Positions 17,235 through 25,389 are shown, counted from the first letter of the stretch. The stretch: DNA of 32,276 nucleotides from Flavobacterium aurantiibacter (GCF_002251775.1 NZ_NOXX01000185.1:638-32913); one strand, 5' to 3'. The notes: generated by a model not told the origin, from the sequence alone. Program-made: numbers and translations.

Positions 17235-17247
17235 ACGATTTCGTAAA
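17226..17247. promoter_or_regulatory. LacI-type palindromic operator overlapping the gap promoter
   Basis: TTTACGAAA (17226-17234) and TTTCGTAAA (17239-17247) are perfect inverted arms around ACGA, centred on CG. The GAAAnCGnTTTC core is the pattern bound by LacI/PurR/CcpA-type regulators. The site covers the -33 region of gap and lies 47-68 bases upstream of its start codon. The regulator is not in the window. Confidence 0.5.
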
Positions 17248-17254
17248 GAAACAT

Positions 17255-17282
17255 AAAAAAAGTCGGCCACTGCGACCGACTT
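17255..17282 (-). terminator. Intrinsic terminator of the DegP/HtrA gene
   Basis: On the minus strand AAGTCGG (17282-17276) pairs with CCGACTT (17266-17260) around a 9-base loop, and a T-run follows (A-run 17255-17261). It begins about 20 bases after the protease stop codon. Confidence 0.85.
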
Positions 17283-17302
17283 CTCTTTGGCTACTTCTTG
17301 TT

Positions 17303-18688
17303 CTAGAGAATGAATCGAATTAATTCGCCGTTTTTGGTAATCATTTCTACTTGAACGGCTTGATTTTCATCGATTTTAGAAACGAGTTGTGATACGGTTT
17401 CGATGTTTTCGGCAGGAACATTTCCGATTTTTAAGATTACGCCGCCTTCTAAATCGTTTGCAAATTCGGCGAGTTTAGAATTTTCGACACTTTTCACCCG
17501 CACACCGTAGTTAACTTTCAGTTTTTTGCGTTCGGCTGCACTTAAGTTTTCTAGTTCCAAACCTTTAAAGTCGGCTACGATCATGTCGTATTTCGTGAGT
17601 TTCACATTTGCAGTATAGGTTTTTTCGTCGCGTAGAAACGTAACTTTTACTTCGTCGTTCGGACGTTTAGCATTTATGAAACCAGCTAAGTCGGCATAGG
17701 TTTGGATTTTTCGGTCATCTAATTTCACGATGATGTCGCCTTTTTTCAAACCGGCTTTTTCAGCACCCGTATTTTTGTTAACGCTACTGATGTACACGCC
17801 GCTGGTTTGAGAAATTCCGAGTTCTTTTGAGACAGTAGCATTTAATTCGCCGCACTCAATTCCGAGAATACCGCGTTGTACGTTGCCGTATTCCATGATG
17901 TCTTCGATAATTTTGCGAGTAATGTTTGAAGGGACCGCAAACGAATATCCGACGTAAGCACCTGTTTGCGAAGAAATCATGGTGTTGATTCCGATGAGTT
18001 CGCCGCGTGTGTTTACGAGCGCACCGCCACTATTTCCGGGATTCACGGCTGCGTCGGTTTGTATAAACGATTGAATGCCGTTATTTCCTAAGTTTCGCGC
18101 TTTCGCAGAAACGATACCCGCAGTTACGGTCGAGTTCAAATTGTACGGATTTCCTACTGCAAGAACCCATTCTCCAACTTTAACCGCGTCTGAATCGGCG
18201 AAGGTTGCGTAGGGAAGTTTTTCTTTGGCATCGATTTTTAGTAGGGCAATGTCCATTTTGGAGTCGGTTCCAATGACTTTGGCTTTATACGTTTCGTTGT
18301 TGTTGAGCGTAATTTCCAATTCACTTGCGTCTTTAATAACGTGGTTGTTAGTCACAATATAGCCGTCTTCGGAAATGATTACACCGGAGCCTGTGCCAAT
18401 TTGCTCTTGCTGTTGTCCGCCTCGGTAACCGTAAAAGAATTCCATAATAGGATTGCTAATGGTGCGGTACGAAACGTTTTTTACGTGAACCACGCAGTGT
18501 ACTGCTTGATCGGCAGCTGTAGTGAAATCGATATTTTCTGCGCCAAGCGAAGCATTTCTGAGGTAGTTAGCAGGTGCCGAGGTTACAAGAGATGCAGTTC
18601 GGTTGTCTTCAAATAGCAATTTGTAAGCACCAAGCGTGATTGCTCCACTGCTCAATGCTAGAAAGAATAATGATGCATACTTTTTCAT
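17303..18688 (-). CDS. DegP/HtrA-type periplasmic serine protease
   Basis: A 461-residue Do-family protease and chaperone of the cell envelope. An N-terminal membrane segment (residues about 5-25) acts as signal or anchor. The trypsin-like domain shows the full triad: His116 in TNNHVI, Asp146 in MDIALLKI and Ser220 in NPGNSGGALV. Two PDZ domains follow, the first with LGIECGELNATVSKELGIS ... GAEKAGLKKGDIIVKLDDRKI (about 270-360) and a shorter second one to the C-terminus. Length and order match DegP/DegQ/MucD proteins that degrade misfolded exported proteins. It is a single-gene unit with a predicted promoter at 18713-18742 and a terminator. Which Deg subtype it is cannot be decided from sequence alone. 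Confidence 0.93.
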   Translation of the reverse strand: MKKYASLFFLALSSGAITLGAYKLLFEDNRTASLVTSAPANYLRNASLGAENIDFTTAADQAVHCVVHVKNVSYRTISNPIMEFFYGYRGGQQQEQIGTGSGVIISEDGYIVTNNHVIKDASELEITLNNNETYKAKVIGTDSKMDIALLKIDAKEKLPYATFADSDAVKVGEWVLAVGNPYNLNSTVTAGIVSAKARNLGNNGIQSFIQTDAAVNPGNSGGALVNTRGELIGINTMISSQTGAYVGYSFAVPSNITRKIIEDIMEYGNVQRGILGIECGELNATVSKELGISQTSGVYISSVNKNTGAEKAGLKKGDIIVKLDDRKIQTYADLAGFINAKRPNDEVKVTFLRDEKTYTANVKLTKYDMIVADFKGLELENLSAAERKKLKVNYGVRVKSVENSKLAEFANDLEGGVILKIGNVPAENIETVSQLVSKIDENQAVQVEMITKNGELIRFIL

Positions 18689-18712
18689 AATCGTTCTTCA
18701 TTTTAACAATTG

Positions 18713-18742
18713 TAAAATTAAAAAGTCAAATTTCTTGCCAAA
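18713..18742 (-). promoter_or_regulatory. Predicted promoter of the DegP/HtrA gene
   Basis: On the minus strand TTTG (18742-18739) and TAATTTTA (18720-18713) are separated by 18 bases, the Bacteroidota -33/-7 arrangement; the -7 element differs from TAnnTTTG only in its last base. The transcript would have a leader of about 20 bases. Confidence 0.5.
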
Positions 18743-18790
18743 TCATCTTTAACCAATGATTAACAGCAGCGCCAACAGCCACAGATTACC

Positions 18791-18798
18791 TATTTTTG
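18791..18798 (+). promoter_or_regulatory. -7 promoter element of dapF, suggesting a leaderless transcript
   Basis: TATTTTTG matches TAnnTTTG and ends only four bases before the dapF ATG at 18803, so transcription would begin at or next to the start codon. No -33 match was found. Confidence 0.45.
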
Positions 18799-18802
18799 TC
18801 GT

Positions 18803-19582
18803 ATGAAAATTCATTTTTATAAGTATCAAGGCGCCGGCAACGATTTTGTGATGATCGATAATCGTTCGGGTTCTTTTCCAACAACAAATCACAAATTGGT
18901 ACAACAGCTGTGTGATCGGCGTTTTGGCATTGGAGCAGACGGTTTGATTGCCTTAGAACCCAGTGAAAACACTGATTTTAAGATGTTGTACTACAATTCC
19001 GACGGTAATTTTGGATCGATGTGTGGCAATGGCGGTCGTTGCGCTGTAGCTTTTGCCGCTAAGTTGGGAATCGTTGAAAAACAAACCACTTTTGAAGCAA
19101 GTGATGGATTACATACTGCAAAAATTTCAGACGGAACTGTCAGTTTGTCTATGCACGATGTTACTGAAATCAAAAAACTTGATACAGGCTTGTTTTTAAA
19201 TACAGGTTCGCCGCATTTGGTGCTGGTTGTGGATGATGTAGAAACTGTGGATGTGGCAAGTTTGGGTGCACAATTTCGAAACGATCCGATTTTTGCGCCC
19301 GGTGGTACGAATGTCAATTTTGTGCAAATTGTCGATGGTTCCACACTTAAAATGCGAACCTTCGAACGAGGCGTGGAAGCAGAGACGCTGGCATGTGGAA
19401 CTGGCGCAACGGCAGCAGCATTGGCGTTGTTTTATGAAAAGAAGCTGCTGTCAAACCGAGTGAATCTGCATGTTGCTGGTGGCACTTTAGCAGTGCATTT
19501 TTCGTTTGATGGTCGTGCATTTACAGCTGTGGAGTTAATTGGGCCAGCAACAGAAGTTTATTCCGGAACAGTTGATTTATAA
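18803..19582 (+). CDS. dapF: Diaminopimelate epimerase
   Basis: This enzyme interconverts LL- and meso-diaminopimelate in the lysine pathway; the meso form is used for peptidoglycan. The 259-residue protein opens with FYKYQGAGNDFVMIDNR, the family signature. The two catalytic cysteines are present: Cys74 in GSMCGNGGRC and Cys198 in ETLACGTGATAAA. GADGL and the GGTNVNFVQ segment are also present. It heads a tight run of four genes (acetyltransferase 1 base downstream, then mltG and a DUF2279 protein), tying cell-wall precursor supply to a glycan-chain terminase. Confidence 0.97.
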   Translation: MKIHFYKYQGAGNDFVMIDNRSGSFPTTNHKLVQQLCDRRFGIGADGLIALEPSENTDFKMLYYNSDGNFGSMCGNGGRCAVAFAAKLGIVEKQTTFEASDGLHTAKISDGTVSLSMHDVTEIKKLDTGLFLNTGSPHLVLVVDDVETVDVASLGAQFRNDPIFAPGGTNVNFVQIVDGSTLKMRTFERGVEAETLACGTGATAAALALFYEKKLLSNRVNLHVAGGTLAVHFSFDGRAFTAVELIGPATEVYSGTVDL

Positions 19583-19583
19583 A

Positions 19584-20117
19584 ATGACCTACTTAAAAGG
19601 CAAAAGCATTTTTCTGCGCGCTCTCGAACCGAGCGATATCGACTTTTTATTTGCTGTTGAAAACGACGTGAGTTTGTGGCACATTTCTCAAACCATGCAG
19701 CCTTTTAGTAGGCATATTTTGGAAGCGTATATCGAAAGTGCGAAATCGGATATTTATGAGGCCAAACAACTGCGGCTGGTTATTTGCGAGATAGTAAGCA
19801 ATAATTTATGTGGATTTATTGATTTGTACGATTTTGATCCGCGAAACAATAGGGCAGGAGTAGGTATTGTTGTTGCAGAATCATTTCGGAAGAAAGGAAT
19901 AGCGAGCGAAGCTTTGGAGCTCTTAATTACCTACGCTTTTGAATTTTTAAACCTCTTTCAACTTTATGCCTGTGTGGAAGAAAATAATCAAGCAAGTTTG
20001 ACACTTTTCTCTAAATTTGGCTTCGAAAAAACGGGCGTTCGCAAACAATGGAATTGGACGACGACGGGTTTTCAAGACGAAATATTTTTACAGTTAATAC
20101 AACACAACCATGTCTAA
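19584..20117 (+). CDS. GNAT-family N-acetyltransferase (RimJ/RimL-like)
   Basis: A 177-residue acetyltransferase of the GNAT fold. The opening KGKSIFLRALEPSDIDFLF is typical of the RimJ/RimL/SpeG-like branch. The acetyl-CoA loop is seen as ESFRKKGIASEALELL (about 107-122), and the late strand-helix ACVEENNQASLTLFSKFGFEKTG is characteristic. The start at 19584 is one base after the dapF stop; a start further upstream would lie inside dapF. The acceptor is unknown (protein N-terminus, polyamine or small molecule). Its stop overlaps the mltG start by 8 bases, so the two are translationally coupled. Confidence 0.88.
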   Translation: MTYLKGKSIFLRALEPSDIDFLFAVENDVSLWHISQTMQPFSRHILEAYIESAKSDIYEAKQLRLVICEIVSNNLCGFIDLYDFDPRNNRAGVGIVVAESFRKKGIASEALELLITYAFEFLNLFQLYACVEENNQASLTLFSKFGFEKTGVRKQWNWTTTGFQDEIFLQLIQHNHV

Positions 20118-21153
20118 AAAAGGAAAAATCCTTGCAATTGTATCCGTAGTAATTGTTGCCGTAGCAATTGCTTATGGCTATTCGCTTTATTCTAAGATCT
20201 TTAGCGCCAATACCAAGTTTGAGGAAACTGAGGTTTACGTGAATATTCCCAGTGAATCGGATTTTGAAAAGGTGAAGTCGATTATGACTGCCTATGTTCA
20301 AAACATGGAAACTTTTGAAATGGTAGCTGGGAAGAAGAAATACAATACCAATGTTAAAAGCGGACGTTTTCTTCTGCGTAAGGGAATGAACAACAACGAC
20401 ATCATCAACAGCTTGCGACAAAGTTTGCCGGTTAACATCACCTTTAATAATCAGGAACGTTTGGAAGATTTTTGTGCCCGAATTGCGTCACAAATCGAGG
20501 CCGATAGTTTGGGATTGATGGCTGCCATTACTCAAGAACAATTTTTGACGGAGAATAATCTAACGACCGATAATGTTTTGTCGATTTTTATTCCGAATTC
20601 ATACGAGTTTTTTTGGGATACCGATGCGATGAGTTTCCGTAACCGCATGCTTAAAGAGCACAGAAAGTTTTGGACGCCCGAGCGTTTAGAAAAGGCAAAA
20701 GCACAGAACTTAACGCCAACTGAGGTGTACATCTTAGCTTCGATTGTGCATAAAGAAACGGTTAAAACCGACGAGCGTCCGCGTGTGGCGGGTGTTTATT
20801 TGAATCGATTGAAAAAAGGCATCAAGTTGGAAGCCGATCCGACGGTTATTTACGCAGTGAAAAAGAATTCAGGTGACTTTACCTTACAGATTAAGCGTGT
20901 CTTGAACAGAGATTTAGCAACAGATAATCCGTACAACACCTATAAATTCTCTGGTTTGCCTCCGGGACCAATCGCTATGCCAGACATTTCGGCTATTGAT
21001 GCTGTTTTAAATCCAGAAAAGCACGATTACATTTATTTCTGCGCAAGCGTGAGTCGTTTTGGCTACCACGAATTTGCGGTAACAGCTGCTCAGCACGAAG
21101 TTAACCGCCAGAAATATGTAGCTTGGATTAATGCTCAAGGAATCAAGCGCTAA
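20110..21153 (+). CDS. mltG: Endolytic murein transglycosylase MltG (YceG family)
   Basis: An inner-membrane enzyme that cuts nascent glycan strands and so limits peptidoglycan chain length. The 347-residue protein has one N-terminal membrane helix (about 7-27), then a LysM-like region, then the YceG catalytic domain. The active-site segment is LASIVHKET with Glu216; the first Glu of the common EKET form is His here, but the conserved second Glu is kept. DPTVIYAV, YNTYKFSGLPPGPIAMP and YFCAS..FGYHEFA are all family hallmarks. It overlaps the acetyltransferase by 8 bases and the DUF2279 gene by 1 base. Confidence 0.95.
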   Translation: MSKKGKILAIVSVVIVAVAIAYGYSLYSKIFSANTKFEETEVYVNIPSESDFEKVKSIMTAYVQNMETFEMVAGKKKYNTNVKSGRFLLRKGMNNNDIINSLRQSLPVNITFNNQERLEDFCARIASQIEADSLGLMAAITQEQFLTENNLTTDNVLSIFIPNSYEFFWDTDAMSFRNRMLKEHRKFWTPERLEKAKAQNLTPTEVYILASIVHKETVKTDERPRVAGVYLNRLKKGIKLEADPTVIYAVKKNSGDFTLQIKRVLNRDLATDNPYNTYKFSGLPPGPIAMPDISAIDAVLNPEKHDYIYFCASVSRFGYHEFAVTAAQHEVNRQKYVAWINAQGIKR

Positions 21154-22046
21154 TGCGTTTATCGTTTCTTGCCTTACTTTTTACACAACTTTTTTTCGGA
21201 CAGCAGTCGTGGCTAAAGCCCGCCGACTCGTTGAACCAAATGCGTTATAAAGCAATTCTTGTAACCGAAGCCGCATTAGCTACTTCATCTTTACTTGCCT
21301 TGCAAACCGTTTGGTACAGTGATTACGAACAAGCTAAATTTCACTTTGTGGATGATAATGCACATTGGCTGCAAGTAGATAAAGCCGGACATGCGTTTTC
21401 AACCTACCATTTGGCAGCTTTTGGTACTGATTTAGTGAAATGGTCGGGTGGAAGTAAACGTCAGCAAGAGCGATATGGCTCTACTTTGGGATTGGCGTAT
21501 CTTACAGCTATTGAGGTCATGGACGGATTTTCCGCAGAGTGGGGCGCTAGTTGGGGCGATGTTGCTGCCAATACGGGAGGTTGGGCGTTGTTTTTTGTGC
21601 AAGAACGCTTATGGAAGGAGCAGCGAATCGTACCTAAGTTCTCGTGGCATCGAACAAATTTTGCAGCGCAACGGCCTGCTGCACTCGGTAGTTCAACGTC
21701 TGAGCAGATTCTTAAAGATTACAATGGGCAAACGTATTGGCTGTCTGTGAATTTACGTTCATTTATACAAGTAAATCATATTCCGAAGTGGCTAAACCTC
21801 GCAGTTGGGTATGGCGGAACCAATATGTTGGCAGCAACGCAAAGTGCGCAAAACGATTTGGGTTTTGGAAATTTGCAACAACAGCGGCAATTTTATCTGG
21901 CACTCGATGTTGATTTAACGAAAATTCCTACAAAGAACTTGTTTTTAAAAACGGTCTTTTCTGTTTTCAATACACTAAAGATTCCTGCGCCAACACTGCG
22001 ATTTTCAGAAGGAAGCCGCGCAAAAGGCTATGGTTTTTACTTCTGA
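21153..22046 (+). CDS. DUF2279 family protein
   Basis: A 297-residue protein with a signal peptide (cut near LFFGQQ). The central segment with DKAGHAFSTYHLA, EVMDGFSAEWGASWGDVAANTGG and glycine-rich helices is the DUF2279 signature of predicted envelope proteins. One hydrophobic helix at about 34-50 (ILVTEAALATSSLLALQTV) may be membrane-embedded. The C-terminal third is beta-rich and ends in an aromatic residue (GYGFYF), which would suit outer-membrane insertion. Start and stop overlap with mltG (TAATG) indicates translational coupling and an envelope role. The biochemical function of the family is unknown. Confidence 0.85.
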   Translation: MRLSFLALLFTQLFFGQQSWLKPADSLNQMRYKAILVTEAALATSSLLALQTVWYSDYEQAKFHFVDDNAHWLQVDKAGHAFSTYHLAAFGTDLVKWSGGSKRQQERYGSTLGLAYLTAIEVMDGFSAEWGASWGDVAANTGGWALFFVQERLWKEQRIVPKFSWHRTNFAAQRPAALGSSTSEQILKDYNGQTYWLSVNLRSFIQVNHIPKWLNLAVGYGGTNMLAATQSAQNDLGFGNLQQQRQFYLALDVDLTKIPTKNLFLKTVFSVFNTLKIPAPTLRFSEGSRAKGYGFYF

Positions 22047-22088
22047 AATTTTTAACAAGCTGATATTCAAATTGGTAATAAAAAGTCG

Positions 22089-22096
22089 TATATTTG
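22089..22096 (+). promoter_or_regulatory. -7 promoter element of the transglycosylase-like gene
   Basis: TATATTTG fits TAnnTTTG and lies 47 bases before the start at 22143. A TTG at 22072 is slightly too close to be an ideal -33 element. The resulting leader would contain the hairpin at 22108-22130. Confidence 0.5.
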
Positions 22097-22107
22097 CCTG
22101 CTGAAAT

Positions 22108-22130
22108 TTTCAGAAGTGACAGTTCTGAAA
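22108..22130 (+). other. Hairpin in the 5' leader of the transglycosylase-like gene
   Basis: TTTCAGAA (22108-22115) and TTCTGAAA (22123-22130) form a perfect 8-bp stem with a 7-base loop. It lies 12 bases before the start codon. An overlapping alternative, CTGAAA/TTTCAG at 22101-22113, shares bases with the first arm, so the two structures exclude each other. Confidence 0.5.
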
Positions 22131-22142
22131 GAAATCAATTTT

Positions 22143-22757
22143 ATGATTAAAAAGTGGATATTTTACGCTTCAATCGCTCTTATTCTTGCCTTTATCTCAT
22201 CAGGTTTTAAAGGTTCTAACAGTCAAGTTATAGACTATTCCGAGGATCAATTACTTCAAACATTTGTTTTACCTTCTCAGTATCCTCAAGATTATTACAA
22301 GTATCAAATTGTTTTTACGGGTTACAGTTTCACAGGTTTTAAAGAAGCTGTTGCATTTAAAGAAAGCCAAGGAAATTACCGTCAGGTGAACCGTTTTGGT
22401 TACATGGGTAAATACCAGTTTGGAAAAGACGCGCTTTCTTACTTAGGAATTAGAAATCACAGTGCTTTTTTGGCCGACGAAAAGTTGCAAGAACGCGCCT
22501 TCGAACGTTTATTAGCCGTTAACAAAGGCAAACTCAAGAAGGAAATTGAGATTTTTTCAGGTAAAGAAGTCGCTGGTGTATTAGTTACCGAAAGCGGAAT
22601 ACTAGCAGCGGCGCATCTTGGTGGATCCAGTTCTGTGAAAAAGTTTCTTTACAGCAATGGAGAAAATCTGAAGCGGGATGGTTTCGGAACTTCGATTGCA
22701 AGTTACATGCGTAAGTATGCAGGATACGACACGAGTTCGATCGCAGCAGAAGAATGA
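22143..22757 (+). CDS. Secreted lytic-transglycosylase/lysozyme-like protein
   Basis: The start at 22143 gives a clean N-terminal hydrophobic signal or anchor (WIFYASIALILAFISSGF); an in-frame GTG at 22116 lies inside a leader hairpin. The 204-residue protein has a lysozyme-like segment: AFKESQGNY with Glu74 as likely catalytic acid, then NRFGYMGKYQFG, then a distal helix GILAAAHLGGSSSVKKFL. This is the order seen in soluble lytic transglycosylases (ES..xY, GxxGxxQ, AAHLGG). Similar flavobacterial proteins are often named LysM peptidoglycan-binding proteins, although no LysM repeat is visible here. It is inferred to act on peptidoglycan. It converges on the RsmI-like gene with only 6 bases between stops. 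Confidence 0.7.
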   Translation: MIKKWIFYASIALILAFISSGFKGSNSQVIDYSEDQLLQTFVLPSQYPQDYYKYQIVFTGYSFTGFKEAVAFKESQGNYRQVNRFGYMGKYQFGKDALSYLGIRNHSAFLADEKLQERAFERLLAVNKGKLKKEIEIFSGKEVAGVLVTESGILAAAHLGGSSSVKKFLYSNGENLKRDGFGTSIASYMRKYAGYDTSSIAAEE

Positions 22758-22763
22758 TTTAAA

Positions 22764-23492
22764 TTAGAACTTTTCTTTTAGTAATATAAAGATAGCAGGT
22801 CGGTTTTGCAAATCGACCTTTTCTTTTCGCCACAACTGAACGGTCGTGGTTTTAATAAACTCGGTTGGTAGCGTAATATCTGCGGCAATAGTAAGCAGGG
22901 TCGAGTGTCCTAAATGCAGCAGTAAATCTTCGAGCATTTTATTGTTTCGGTACGGTGTTTCGATGAAAATTTGACTCTGATTGCGTTCCATCGAAAGTTT
23001 TTCTAAACTTCGAATACTAGTTTTACGCTCGTTTTTATCGATAGGAAGGTAACCATTAAAGGCAAAGTTTTGTCCGTTTAAGCCCGAAGCCATTAATGCC
23101 ATAAGTATGGAAGAGGGACCAACAAGCGGAACCACTCTAATACCGTTTTGATGTGCTAATTGTACTATAACCGCTCCAGGATCGGCAACGCCTGGGCAAC
23201 CCGCTTCGCTCATAAGTCCCATATTTTCGCCTAACAACAAAGGTTTAAGCATTTCTTGGAGATCTTCGGATTTAGTATGCTTATTAAGCGCAAACAGTTT
23301 TAAATCGGGTTGAGGTTTTGAAGGACAAACCTCTTTAATGAATTTACGAGCTGTTTTTTCGTTTTCAACAATGTAGCTATTTAAAAGCGAGACGGTGCGT
23401 CCGATACTTCCGGGAAGCACTTCTGCAGCGGTCGATTCTCCTAAGGTTGTGGGTATTAGGTAAAGCGTACCTTTAAAGAAGACAGGCTTCAT
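22764..23492 (-). CDS. RsmI-like SAM-dependent (tetrapyrrole methylase fold) methyltransferase
   Basis: A 242-residue protein of the tetrapyrrole methylase fold. It shows GTLYLIPTTLGE at the N-terminus, GLMSEAGCPGVADPGAVIVQLAH (cofactor region) and VPLVGPSSILMALMASGLNGQNFAFNGYLP, the same landmarks as RsmI, which 2'-O-methylates C1402 of 16S rRNA. It is shorter than classical RsmI (about 285) and has a different N-terminal half, so it belongs to a Bacteroidota-type divergent group whose target is not certain. It overlaps the phosphatase gene by ATGA and shares a transcript with dnaA. Confidence 0.85.
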   Translation of the reverse strand: MKPVFFKGTLYLIPTTLGESTAAEVLPGSIGRTVSLLNSYIVENEKTARKFIKEVCPSKPQPDLKLFALNKHTKSEDLQEMLKPLLLGENMGLMSEAGCPGVADPGAVIVQLAHQNGIRVVPLVGPSSILMALMASGLNGQNFAFNGYLPIDKNERKTSIRSLEKLSMERNQSQIFIETPYRNNKMLEDLLLHLGHSTLLTIAADITLPTEFIKTTTVQLWRKEKVDLQNRPAIFILLKEKF

Positions 23493-23962
23493 GAGCGTTG
23501 GTTTTCATCAAGCAATCGATTTGCGATGTTGGTGCACGCTTCGTCGAGCATTTGATATACCAGTGTAAATCCGTTATCGTGGCCGTAATACGGGTCTGGG
23601 ACATCTACTTTCTCACCAGGGAACAATTCGTCTAAGATTAATCGTGCCTTTGATTTCATTTCTTCGTTTGGAGCGAGTTCTAAAATATCGTCAAGATTCG
23701 ACTGATCCATTGCATAAATATAGTCGTATCTGAAAAAGTCTTCGGGCTTAAACTGTCGCGCAATTTGTCCGGCAATATCAATATTGTTGAGTTTTGCAAT
23801 CTTAATCGATCGGGCATCAGGTGCTTTACCAACGTGGTAATTACCGGTTCCTGCCGAATCAACTGCAAATCGATCGCGGGGCAATTTATCTGCTAAAATG
23901 CCTTCCGCCAGAGGAGAACGACAAATGTTTCCTAGGCATACCATCAAGATTTTTGTAATCAT
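23489..23962 (-). CDS. Low-molecular-weight protein-tyrosine phosphatase
   Basis: A 157-residue cytoplasmic phosphatase. The P-loop is CLGNICRS with nucleophile Cys9 and Arg15. The general-acid loop is VPDPYYG with Asp123, and DSAGTGNYHVG is the usual substrate-side segment. The size is standard for the family. The gene overlaps dnaA by one base upstream and the RsmI-like gene by four bases downstream, giving a tightly coupled three-gene unit. A role in dephosphorylating tyrosine or arginine residues is possible; its substrate here is unknown. Confidence 0.94.
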   Translation of the reverse strand: MITKILMVCLGNICRSPLAEGILADKLPRDRFAVDSAGTGNYHVGKAPDARSIKIAKLNNIDIAGQIARQFKPEDFFRYDYIYAMDQSNLDDILELAPNEEMKSKARLILDELFPGEKVDVPDPYYGHDNGFTLVYQMLDEACTNIANRLLDENQRS

Positions 23963-25389
23963 TACAAAGACAATTTTTTGTGGATGTCGTCTACAAACTT
24001 CTTGAACTGCTTATCGGTCGAAACCAAATTGTCAACGGTTTTACAAGCGTGAAGTACGGTAGCATGGTCGCGGTCGCCGATTTGGCTACCTATATTTGCT
24101 AACGACGCTTTGGTAAACTTCTTAGCGAAGAACATAGCTAACTGTCGGGCTTGTACTACGTGACGTTTTCTGGTTTTAGATTGTAGCGTATCAATATCTA
24201 ATTGGAAATAATCTGATACAACTTTTTGTATATAATCTATTGAAATTTCGCGCTTTACGTTCTTTACGAATTTTTCAACAACCTGTTTTGCAAGTTCGAT
24301 TGTTACTTCCTTTTTATTGAAAGAAGATTGAGCAATTAGTGAAATAATGGCACCTTCGAGTTCACGTACGTTTGTTTTGATATTTCTAGCAACGTACTCG
24401 ATAATTTCGTCGGGCATTTCCACGCCGTCACGATATAAAATATTCTTTAAAATCGCGATACGTGTCTCGTAATCAGGTTGGTAAATTTCGGCAGACAAGC
24501 CCCATTTGAAGCGAGATAACAAACGATGTTCGATGTCTTGCATGTCTACAGGCGCCTTGTCTGAAGTTAAAATTACTTGCTTATTGTTTTGATGTAAGTA
24601 ATTGAAAATATGGAAGAATACGTCTTGTGTTCCACTTTTTCCTGAAAAGAATTGAACGTCGTCGATAATCAATACGTCGATCAACTGGTAAAAGTGAATA
24701 AAATCGTGACGGTTATTCTTCTTTACAGAATCTATGAATTGTTGTGTAAAGATTTCTGCAGAAATATAAAGTACTGTTTTTTCGGGATATTTATCTTTGA
24801 TTTCTACGCCAATAGCATGCGCTAGGTGTGTTTTTCCGAGACCAACTCCGCCAAAAATTAACAGTGGATTAAACGAGGTTCCACCAGGTTTGTTCGCCAC
24901 CGCTAAACCAGCTGAACGAGCTAGGCGGTTCGATTCGCCTTCTAAAAAGTTGTCGAAACTGTAATTGGTATTTAGTTGCGATTCGATTTTCAGATTTCGT
25001 ATTCCTGGAATAACAAACGGATTTTTTAATTCCGGACTTAGATTTCTGAAAGGCGCATCTACTTCTTGGGTTTTTACAGGAGCGCGACTTGCACTTGGAA
25101 GCTGTTCGGTAAAAGGTTGATTGTTGCCGTACGTGTTCTCCATCTTAATTTTGTACAGCAATTTGGCATTCTTACCTAGTTCTTTCGTCAGAGCAACTTT
25201 AAGCAACTTCACATAGTGCTCTTCCAACCACTCGTAAAAGAATTTACTCGGAACTTGAATGTATAATGCATTATCCGTAAGCTCAACCGATTTAATTGGC
25301 TCAAACCAAGTTTTGTATGCTTGATCTTGAATATTGTCCTTTATAAAAGACAGACAATTTTCCCATACCGATTGCGCGGTTTTTGTCAT
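23962..25389 (-). CDS. dnaA: Chromosomal replication initiator protein DnaA
   Basis: This AAA+ protein binds DnaA boxes at the origin and opens the duplex. The 475-residue protein has domain I (about 1-85, WENCLSFIKDNIQDQAYKTWF), a variable linker, the AAA+ domain with Walker A GGVGLGKTH (180-188) and Walker B IIDD (241-244), and domain IV with the signature GDRDHATVLHACKTV (438-452). The ATG at 25389 has AAGAAGGA a few bases upstream, an unusually clear Shine-Dalgarno sequence for this phylum. dnaN is not adjacent, as is common in Bacteroidota. It leads the unit dnaA, phosphatase, RsmI-like. TGAACA motifs stand in the upstream region. Confidence 0.98.
   Translation of the reverse strand: MTKTAQSVWENCLSFIKDNIQDQAYKTWFEPIKSVELTDNALYIQVPSKFFYEWLEEHYVKLLKVALTKELGKNAKLLYKIKMENTYGNNQPFTEQLPSASRAPVKTQEVDAPFRNLSPELKNPFVIPGIRNLKIESQLNTNYSFDNFLEGESNRLARSAGLAVANKPGGTSFNPLLIFGGVGLGKTHLAHAIGVEIKDKYPEKTVLYISAEIFTQQFIDSVKKNNRHDFIHFYQLIDVLIIDDVQFFSGKSGTQDVFFHIFNYLHQNNKQVILTSDKAPVDMQDIEHRLLSRFKWGLSAEIYQPDYETRIAILKNILYRDGVEMPDEIIEYVARNIKTNVRELEGAIISLIAQSSFNKKEVTIELAKQVVEKFVKNVKREISIDYIQKVVSDYFQLDIDTLQSKTRKRHVVQARQLAMFFAKKFTKASLANIGSQIGDRDHATVLHACKTVDNLVSTDKQFKKFVDDIHKKLSL

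Noticed and set aside
22116-22142. GTG start for the transglycosylase-like gene
   Set aside because: It lies in the loop of a leader hairpin and would place nine extra residues before the hydrophobic signal segment.
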